Shown: positions 57,006 to 64,000 of the stretch, piece by piece | Numbering within the stretch: the first letter of the stretch is position 1 | How the letters are laid out: each line of letters begins with the position of its first letter | DNA from: Megascapheus bottae | Lineage: Eukaryota; Chordata; Mammalia; Rodentia; Geomyidae | Length of the DNA stretch: 64,000 nt | NCBI GenBank assembly: GCA_024803745.1 | Contig: JANJXV010000004.1 | Location: 50,539,858-50,603,857 of the forward strand | Reading direction: 5' to 3' | Position numbers and translations under genes: made by a program | Notes under the pieces: model-generated | The model's input: only the letters and a program-made list of their open reading frames with translations | Database searches by the model: none | What the model was told of the DNA's origin: nothing

Positions 57006-57969
57006 AACAAACCACACAAATGTGTGCTTGTGTGTGTGGGGGGGTGGTACATATATATCTCCATATAGTGACAAATCTCTTTTCCTTTGCCTTAAAAAAT
57101 TGAACGCTGTTAAATTCTATACAACCATCCATTCAAAAAAAATTCTTACTAAGTACTAACCATAGAGAATATGCCATTCATTTTGTATTTGTAGATAGTT
57201 TTCAAGCAAAATATGTAACACAGTTGCTTCTAAGAATAATAATGGGATTTTATAGAAACAGGCACCATTGAATAAATATTATTGCTGGACAAATAAGAAA
57301 ATGGCTGATTTTAAAGAGCAATTGTTGATAAATGGAGCTCAGATATTCAGTGCTATTAACCAGTGTCATATTTGCAGCATTATAAGAATTTCTTTCAGTG
57401 TTCTATTGGTTATATGAAATTGTGTGTGTGTGTTTTGTTTTGTCTGATATAGTTAAGTAAATAATCAGATTTACATTAAGTGCAATTAACTCACAGTAAA
57501 TGTATCCTATTAAACATACTTGCGCATTGACCACCTAAAGATCCTCACCATGACATTAGAAAAATGAGATCAGCACTTGTCCATACCATGGAAGGTACTT
57601 AGCTTTTATATTAGTTTGTTTCAGGAAACATATATGCTTGTAAAAATTTAAGGCAAAAGAGATATAAATCTAAATGATTAAACAGCTTCACCTTAAATTA
57701 AAACTAAAAAGGAGGTAAAAGATCTTTCTCTTACAGAGGAAAAATTCAGTGATTGAAAGTTATCAGACTTTTGTAACAGAATTACTTTAATTTTAAGGAA
57801 CTAATTCCATCCCCTTCAAAATCAACACTGATAAATTACTTAGAAAATTTCCAATACTACTTCTCATATATTTGTTACTGTTTGAAGAGAGAGTGCTGGC
57901 AGATTATCATTTTCAAATACTTATTGAACATAAAATGGACCTCCTTTAGTAAAATCATAATATTAAAAG
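57006..57969. other. Unique sequence, no gene
   Basis: AT-rich. A short G run (GTGTGTGGGGGGGTGG) occurs near 57040. No repeat family recognised. Confidence 0.5.
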
Positions 57970-58207
57970 GATTTTTTAAAATTTTTAATTGTCAGGGTAA
58001 TGTATAGAGGGGTTACAGTTACATTCACCAGGTAGTAGGTACATTACTTCTCACACATTGATACCGCTTCTCATGATTTTTGTCCCTCTCCCAATCATCT
58101 TGTTTTCCCCCCTTCCCTTTCCTATTTCAAATAAACAAATAAACATATATACAATATACCAGGTGACAAAGTCAGATACAGTAACAATATGTGACAAATA
58201 TCTTTAT
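57970..58207 (-). mobile_element. L1 3' end variant, antisense
   Basis: TTTAATTGTCAGGGTAATGT then ATAGAGGGGTTACAGTTACA is the same terminus as at 47945. GGATTTTTTAAA (57969-57980) and GGATTTATTAAA (58208-58219) may be a 12-base TSD with one mismatch. The 58058-58258 frame is repeat-derived. Confidence 0.88.
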
Positions 58208-58219
58208 GGATTTATTAAA

Positions 58220-58881
58220 TTAATCACTCAGTTAAATTATAGTTACTGCCCCTATTAATCAAAAAGCAATTTGATTTACTCTGTTGACTTCATTAGTATC
58301 AAAAGTTTGTCTTTGTAATATATAGAAAATTATAAAAGACAATTGCCAGCTTTCAAGTTATCATCCTGCCTGACTATAGATGACCTTTCATTTGTTCCTT
58401 TTTTCATCATTTTCAATGTTAAACTTGTTCATAATACAATTTCCATATACAGTGCAAGCAGTAGTCTAAGATGCAGTAAAAAAAGATTTCAGGGTCTATG
58501 TACAAGTTTGTAACTTTCTAAAAATGCATATTTATTTTAGTCTGAAAATAATTTACCTAAAATGTCTAAGAAATTACTTTGTATCCTAAAGGGAAATATT
58601 GGATGAGAGATTGTACTCATTTATCAATTCAGAAGTTGATGTGCACCTATAGGTGGTTGCTGTGCTTAGCAAAGGGAATTTATTTCAGTGAAACCAAATG
58701 AGACTCCCCACCCCCAATCCCTCGTAGTTAGGCTCTCATGTCAAACAATCCATAAACATTTCTCAGTTTTCTCATTCTACTGTGCTGCTAATAGAGATAA
58801 CCTAATTGCATGAGAACACAGAGTATGTTAATTTTACTAGGAGAAGTTGAGAAGGTTTTATTAAGAGACAAGCTAGAATGA
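58220..58881. other. Unique sequence, no gene
   Basis: No repeat or exon recognised. 58620-58760 is somewhat more GC-rich than its surroundings. Confidence 0.45.
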
Positions 58882-59197
58882 CATCTTAATCAGAAGTTAA
58901 AAGCAACGCGGAGCACAGAACAACAAAAAGTAAATGATATACAGAAAGGGGCAGGAGTATCAAAAGTGAGGCTAGAAAGAGATAAAAAATTAGACAGCCA
59001 TAATATTTAATGTCCATATATGAAAACAAAATCAGGTAAGTTGAGGGATGTGGATAGGGTTTGGAGAGACGGGGAGAACAAATGATGAAAGGTTGACATT
59101 GATCAAGATGCACTGCACTTAAAAATTGTTGACGCACTGCACTTATAAATGGTTGAGTTTCACTTTTGTGAAACCCAGTAAAGGTAATTTAAAAAAA
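58882..59197 (+). mobile_element. Possible old L1 3'UTR, sense
   Basis: GGGATGTGGATAGGGTTTGG then AGAGACGGGGAGAACAAATG is a polypurine stretch. TTGACATTGATCAAGATGCA and a terminal A-rich run suggest a LINE 3' end. A 23-base unit is tandemly duplicated inside it (59110-59156). Confidence 0.5.
59110..59156. repeat. Imperfect 23-bp tandem duplication
   Basis: Units starting GCACTGCACTTA at 59110-59132 and 59134-59156, 21 of 23 identical, period 24. Confidence 0.92.
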
Positions 59198-59464
59198 TTC
59201 AGTGCATGAAAAGTGATTGACTATTTCACAAAAGCTTTTGATCAGCAATTTTGAATACCATAAAATTGACCCATCCCAAGCTTCTTATTCAATGATGTTT
59301 ACTAAATTTCTTATTATACTAAAATCACTACAATCTAGTTTCTTCTCCTAATAAAGAGCCACTGGTGTCAATCTACAGTTCTATATGTACCCATTCCTAG
59401 AATCAAGGAGCCACAATTCTGTTTTTATCTCTTTTAAAATCACCTTCTTTAGACACTGTACATG

Positions 59465-59652
59465 GCTGGGAGTCTGGGGCTCAGTTTTCATGCCCACAGC
59501 TGGTGCTCTACCACTTAAGACATGCTTCTATCCAGTTTCTCTTCTCTGTTGTTTTATTTTTCTGGTAACTTGAAGATGGGATGTCACAGATGTTTCTGTT
59601 CTTTGAGATCTTACTTTTGTGAGTAGCTAGAATAATAGGCATGAGCAAAGCT
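59465..59652 (-). mobile_element. Degraded dimeric SINE, antisense
   Basis: GGTGCTCTACCACTTAAGAC (right monomer) and GAGTAGCTAGAATAATAGGC then ATGAGC (reversed B1) frame a strongly mutated middle. Confidence 0.65.
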
Positions 59653-60528
59653 ATTCTTTTTAACTACTGAGGTCATATTGGTGATAATTTTTCTTTTTTA
59701 TTGAATTTTGCTTATTTACTTTAGTTGTGTTGTCTAGTAAATGATTTTCCTGAGGCTGATTCGGGCATGAACATCTTCCCATTCATATCTTATAACTATA
59801 TGTCCCTAGAGGGAAAAGAATACTTTGAAAGAATTGTCATTTGCAGCCAAATGAGGAAAATATATTTTTATCAACTAGCTTGTGAGATTGACAGATGAAA
59901 GCTCACTGGCATCCTAAGTATTCCTGAAGAGAAGTTAATTGTGTGGGGCAAGATGTTCAAGTTAAGTACATAATACTCCTGTTCATTGCTATTAAGAAAG
60001 GGTAGCAGATGTTTCTAGTTTTCTTCCAAACCAGGTCTTTTCTTATGTACATTCATTTCTTCTCCTTGAAGGACAGGACCTTAATTGTAAAATGAAAGAA
60101 CAATCAATTTCCTCTAGGGAGTGATATAATTTAGGTATAAGAAGAAATCAACAAAGTTTGCTAGAAACACTGGATTTTTTATTTTAGGTCCTAATCATTC
60201 CACATGGCCTTATCTACTTCATGCCAGCAACAGGGATGTGATAATGGTAGTAACAAAGCAGTGCCACCATATTGCCACCATGAGGGAAAGGCTCTAAGTA
60301 TCACCTTCACGTCATCCAACTACCAAGCAAAATATAGCAACTATCCATCTGTGGAATACATTATTTTTGCATGAGGGAAATAATAACTTTAAATGTCTTG
60401 AATTACTTAAAACTAAACAAACTTTTAACTTAAAGAAAGAACAGTTTTTCTAAAAAAAAAAGGGGGGGGGGAACCCATGTAATACAACTTATCTTGATTT
60501 TCAGTGCTGTTTCACAATTCCTTTTGGG
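59653..60528. other. Unique sequence with an A10/G10 tract
   Basis: Nothing gene-like. Ten A (60452-60461) followed directly by ten G (60462-60471). Confidence 0.5.

Positions 60529-60566
<38 letters not shown>
60529..60566. repeat. (GT)n microsatellite, about 19 units
   Basis: Array with one C interruption near 60534, adjoining the reversed 3' end of the next SINE. Confidence 0.96.
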
Positions 60567-60569
<3 letters not shown>

Positions 60570-60790
60570 ACTGGATTTGAATTCAGAGTCTCGATGCTGG
60601 CACCAAGACTTTTTGATCAAAGCTAGCTCTCGATAACTAGAAACACAATTCCACTTGTAACTTTTTGATGATTAATTGAAGATAACAATTGCATGGACTT
60701 TCCTGCATGGGCTGGCTATGAACCATGGTCTTCAGATCTCAGCCTCTTGAGTAGTTGGGATTACAGGCATAAACCACCCATGCCCAGCTA
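60567..60790 (-). mobile_element. Dimeric SINE, B1-dID-like, antisense
   Basis: TGGATTTGAATTCAGAGTCT (right monomer), TGATTAATTGAAGATAACAA (linker), and CAGATCTCAGCCTCTTGAGT then GGGATTACAGGCATAAACCA (reversed B1). Confidence 0.9.
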
Positions 60791-62559
60791 TTACATATTT
60801 TTTTATTTCACCTTTTTAGCCTGTAGTAATATAGACAGTAAGTAATAAAGATGAGGCTGTATTTCTGTAAATAGAAATGACCAGGCAGATTGAGCCATAG
60901 ACCATTAACTCCAGATTTATCCAAAAAAAAGATAAAACTTGAGGCATTGTCTTCCTCATAGTTATGTGTGCCTGAGTTATTGAGAAAGTAAGGACTCCTT
61001 GTATCAGCAGAGTGGGTGGAACAGATGAGAAATTATTAGTGAGAATTATGAGTGTCTATCTCTGGCTAAGAGACTTTAGAACAATGGTGGGCTTGGGACA
61101 TTTTTTGTGCAGATACTTCTGCATTGACTGGTAATAGCAAACACATTTTATTCAGTTTTTTTTGCTTGTTTTGTATAATTCAATATTAAGAAAATAGTTG
61201 TCAACATCATTTCTGTGCATACCTTAACATAATCTTAAATAGAAGATTGTCAGTTGGGCAAATCATCTTCCATATATGATATTTTTGTTTGTTTAGTATG
61301 TTACGTCTCAGAAACAAATAATCCTAAACTACCTTTTGAACATAACTTATTTATAAAGCAGTAACTCTACATAGATCTATTTGTTATAAAAGCATAAAAA
61401 AATGACTCCTGGGTTTTAGACCTCTTTTAGAAAGCTGTAGCAATTTTCACTTGCTTCTTAAATATCATGTATTAATTGAGTATCATTAATTAATTAAATT
61501 AAAATATCATATCTACCAGAGGCATCCTACAGGTTTAGGGAAACTAATAAAGGCTTCATTTATTACTAACTTTCTAGCCATTAGTTTACACTTCATGAAG
61601 CAGCGAACTTAACATGTAGGCTTTAAAATTAGGTGAATTGTATTTGACATTTCCTTTAACGTGAATTTCACACTCCCCTTCTCTTTTACTAGCGATTTTC
61701 CTATCTACCCTGCTCTTAATAAACAACCCACAATTCATCTACATGCATATATTAATATTAATAAAATGTAAATTGTATCGTAGTTTGGGAGGGATACTTA
61801 CAAAAGTAGTACATGTATATGAATGTAGGTATTTCTGCATATGTATTTATACGTAATTGTTTTGTGTTTGGTGATATAGTAAAATTAAATGTTATTTTAT
61901 AAATACTTCAATTTATCTTATATGCTTTAGTTTACATTAAAACACTACTAAAAGGAACTAAATTATATCAGATATAAAGTATAGATTATCTATGCATAAA
62001 ATACTAGATAAGGTTGAAAGGAACTCAAATATATAGTCATGTTAATGTTAACCACATTGTTCAGAAGCTTGGACTAAATTAACATGTTAAAATTTTTCAC
62101 CTAGAATTGCAGTATGCCACTGATTTATAAAAATCACCAAAGGTCTTAGTTTCCTCAGCAGTGTAAGGGGAATTTACTTCTGCTTTACTATTCTCACTGC
62201 TATTCCTTTCGCACATTTCAGAAGAGATTGTCCTGTAGGTCCTCTTTCTATGCTAGCAATTTTATTTTTACTTTTCCATTCCATATACCTTCTAAATGTT
62301 GAGGCTTAACAGAGACTTTCAAATAAGAACATAATGTGTAAATTTGGCACTTACTGAAATAGCAAATAAAAACTGCTAATAGAATATTAAAAGTTGAAAT
62401 GCCACCACTTACTATGAAGAATGTAAGAACCCATCTTGAAATAAAAATTTATGTTCCTGACATACCAAGTTACAAAGGTTGTTCTTAAACAGCATTGTGT
62501 TTACCTGAGCATTTGAAAGATAGGGAGGTCCAACTCTGATTTTTATGAAGAAAAAATAA
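60791..62559. other. Unique AT-rich sequence, no gene
   Basis: About 1.8 kb without a recognised repeat or exon. Confidence 0.5.
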
Positions 62560-62722
62560 TATGTTTATTTGTTAATTTGAAATAAGGTAGGGAAGGGAGG
62601 GTGGATGGGGGGAGGGAAATAGGGACAAAAACATGAGAATGGGTAATCAATGTTTGTGAAGAAATGCACCTTCTATCTAGTAAATATAATGTAACCCTTC
62701 TATTAATTACAATAAAAAAGAA
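62560..62722 (+). mobile_element. L1 3' end, 5'-truncated, sense
   Basis: TTAATTTGAAATAAGGTAGG, a polypurine tract with a G4 pattern (62590-62624), then ATGTAACCCTTCTATTAATT and ACAATAAAAAAG. No convincing target-site duplication found. Confidence 0.93.
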
Positions 62723-62882
62723 AATGATTACAGTTTAAAGGATATACTAGGGAAGTTCACCATTTGTAAAAGCTATTTGTCTCTATTTTTTAATGTTTTA
62801 AATAAAACTTTTCCTATTAGACTAGATAAAAAAGAAAAATAAGTATTTTGGAATGGGTCCTGCACGTCATTTGTTTTTTTTC

Positions 62883-63125
62883 TTTTTAATTTTAAAGTGA
62901 TTTACAGAGGGGCTACAGTTACATGTCACATAATGAATAAATATCTTTTTGAACAGTATAACCTCTTCCCACATTTTCTCCTGTTTTTAATCACCCAAAC
63001 CCTTTCCCTTACAAATTGTATAATTCATTTTCAGCACAGTGTCTAGTGAGTATCATGGCTGTATGAGTTTATACTTTATCCCACCATTTCTGTATTCTCT
63101 TTCATCCTACCCAAAATGGATAATA
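62883..63125 (-). mobile_element. Older L1 3' end variant, antisense
   Basis: TTTTAAAGTGATTTACAGAG then GGGCTACAGTTACATGTCAC, followed by sequence parallel to the element at 14590 (TTTCAGCACAGTGTCTAGTG versus TTTCCAGCATAGTATCTTAT). Confidence 0.75.
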
Positions 63126-63150
63126 ACTTACACATAAGACAATAGTACAA

Positions 63151-63348
63151 GCTGGGAGTTAGCCCTACTGGTAGAGCTCTTGCCTAGCCTGAACAAAGAC
63201 CCAGGTTCAATTCCTCAGAACCACATACACAGAAAAAAAGCCAAAAGTGGTGTTGAGGCTCAAGTGGTAGAGCTCTAGCCTGGAGAAAGTTCAAGGGCAG
63301 TACTCAGGCCCTGAGCTGAAGCCTAGGACTAGTAAAAAAGAAAAAAAT
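63151..63348 (+). mobile_element. Dimeric SINE, IDL-Geo-like, with TSD
   Basis: GCTGGGAGTTAGCCCTACTG then GGTAGAGCTCTTGCCTAGCC; right monomer GTAGAGCTCTAGCCTGGAGA to GAAGCCTAGGACTAGT. AGACAATAG(T/C)ACAA at 63137-63150 and 63349-63362 is a 14-base target-site duplication with one mismatch. Confidence 0.95.
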
Positions 63349-63379
63349 AGACAATAGCACAAACTAATCTAAATGAAAA

Positions 63380-63665
63380 CAATTGTGTTAATTTCAGCAT
63401 TGTTTACAATAGCCAGGATATGGAATTAACCCAGATGTGGTACATATATACAATAGAATTTTATGCTTCCATCAGAGACAGTGACATAAGAAAATTGAGA
63501 CTTCAAAAATACATTAAGCAAAAAGTAAGCCAGACCCAAAGAAGTATAGGTTTCATAATTTCCCTATTTTTTGGCAATTAGAATATGCCTATATATTTAC
63601 AAGTAAGCAAACTTGGAAAAAATATACTTAGACACAATAAATTAAACAGGACTCTAAATCGCAAA
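63380..63665 (+). mobile_element. Old L1 ORF2 end and 3'UTR, sense
   Basis: TTTCAGCATTGTTTACAATA then GCCAGGATATGGAATTAACC corresponds to the L1 ORF2 C-terminal IAKIW-type region. It continues through AATAGAATTTTATGCTTCCA to a 3'UTR. Heavily diverged. Confidence 0.7.
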
Positions 63666-63689
63666 TGAGATCAATTATGTTTTTTTATT

Positions 63690-64000
63690 TTCTTTTTTTA
63701 AATAATTTTATTGTGATTAATAGAAGTGTTACATTATAGTCACCAGATAGAAGGTGCATAACTTCACAAACATTAATACCCTTTCTCTTGACATGGTCCC
63801 CCCTTCCCTATCCAATTTCAAATAACCAATTAAGCATATATAAAATATATCAGATATCAAGGTGAAATATTGTAACAATATGAGATAACCAAGGAACGGC
63901 AAAAGAGATGAGAGAAAATATAGTACATTAAAGAAAACCGTCACTCATTATATGGCTTTATTTACCATAGCAAAGATATGTAACCAACCCAGATGGCCCT
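63690..64000 (-). mobile_element. L1 3' end with 5' inversion, cut by window edge
   Basis: Antisense from the reversed tail through ATTAATAGAAGTGTTACATT to about 63957 (CACTCATTATATGGCTT). From about 63958 the orientation flips to sense ORF2 (ATTTACCATAGCAAAGATAT then GTAACCAACCCAGATGGCCC). The right end and any TSD are outside the window. Confidence 0.88.

Noticed and set aside
62521..62740. Target-site duplication for the L1 at 62560
   Set aside because: Only AAGAAAA-type words are shared, which is too weak in A-rich sequence.

Overview
This is an AT-rich, CpG-poor stretch of a mammalian nuclear genome, and I find no protein-coding gene, rRNA, tRNA or CRISPR array in it. Every open frame of 60-115 codons that I examined is either repeat-derived or has no recognisable protein features. 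The window is an intergenic or deep intronic segment built of unique sequence, retrotransposon 3' ends and microsatellites.

The organism is most likely a rodent of the Geomyoidea (kangaroo rats, pocket mice, pocket gophers). The evidence is two abundant dimeric SINEs. One has a tRNA/ID-like left monomer and matches what I know of the IDL-Geo family. The other has a 7SL/B1-like left monomer and resembles B1-dID. Both carry the same tRNA-like right monomer. ID monomers, rodent-style L1 3' ends and old MIR/L2 relics complete the picture. The family names are recalled, not checked by a search.

Layout. Positions 1-3300 hold an antisense L1 3' end with ORF2 remnants, a purine-rich G4-capable tract and a SINE whose tail became a (TAC)n array. 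Positions 3.3-10.1 kb are nearly repeat-free and contain two of the better candidate conserved noncoding blocks (7.1-7.6 and 8.4-9.05 kb). Positions 10.1-14.5 kb are a SINE/L1 cluster with several clean target-site duplications (TSDs). Positions 14.5-32 kb are dense in SINEs, with a nested L1-in-SINE at 19.2-19.6 kb, a 1.2-kb sense L1 ORF2/3'UTR relic at 22.4-23.7 kb and a 5'-inverted L1 at 31.3-32.1 kb. Positions 35.0-43.8 kb contain no interspersed repeat that I can recognise. Positions 43.8-50.3 kb hold SINEs and several L1 3' ends. Positions 50.3-54.5 kb are again mostly unique, with a CpG-retaining candidate regulatory block near 52.3 kb. Positions 54.5-64 kb return to mixed repeats and end inside a second 5'-inverted L1 cut by the window edge.

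The most informative observations are the insertion histories readable from target-site duplications, the two 5'-inverted L1 copies, an L1 junction carrying what looks like a templated filler, an unidentified polyadenylated retrosequence present in two copies 45 kb apart, and the transposon-poor interval with its candidate regulatory blocks. I see no evidence for an undescribed gene system here.
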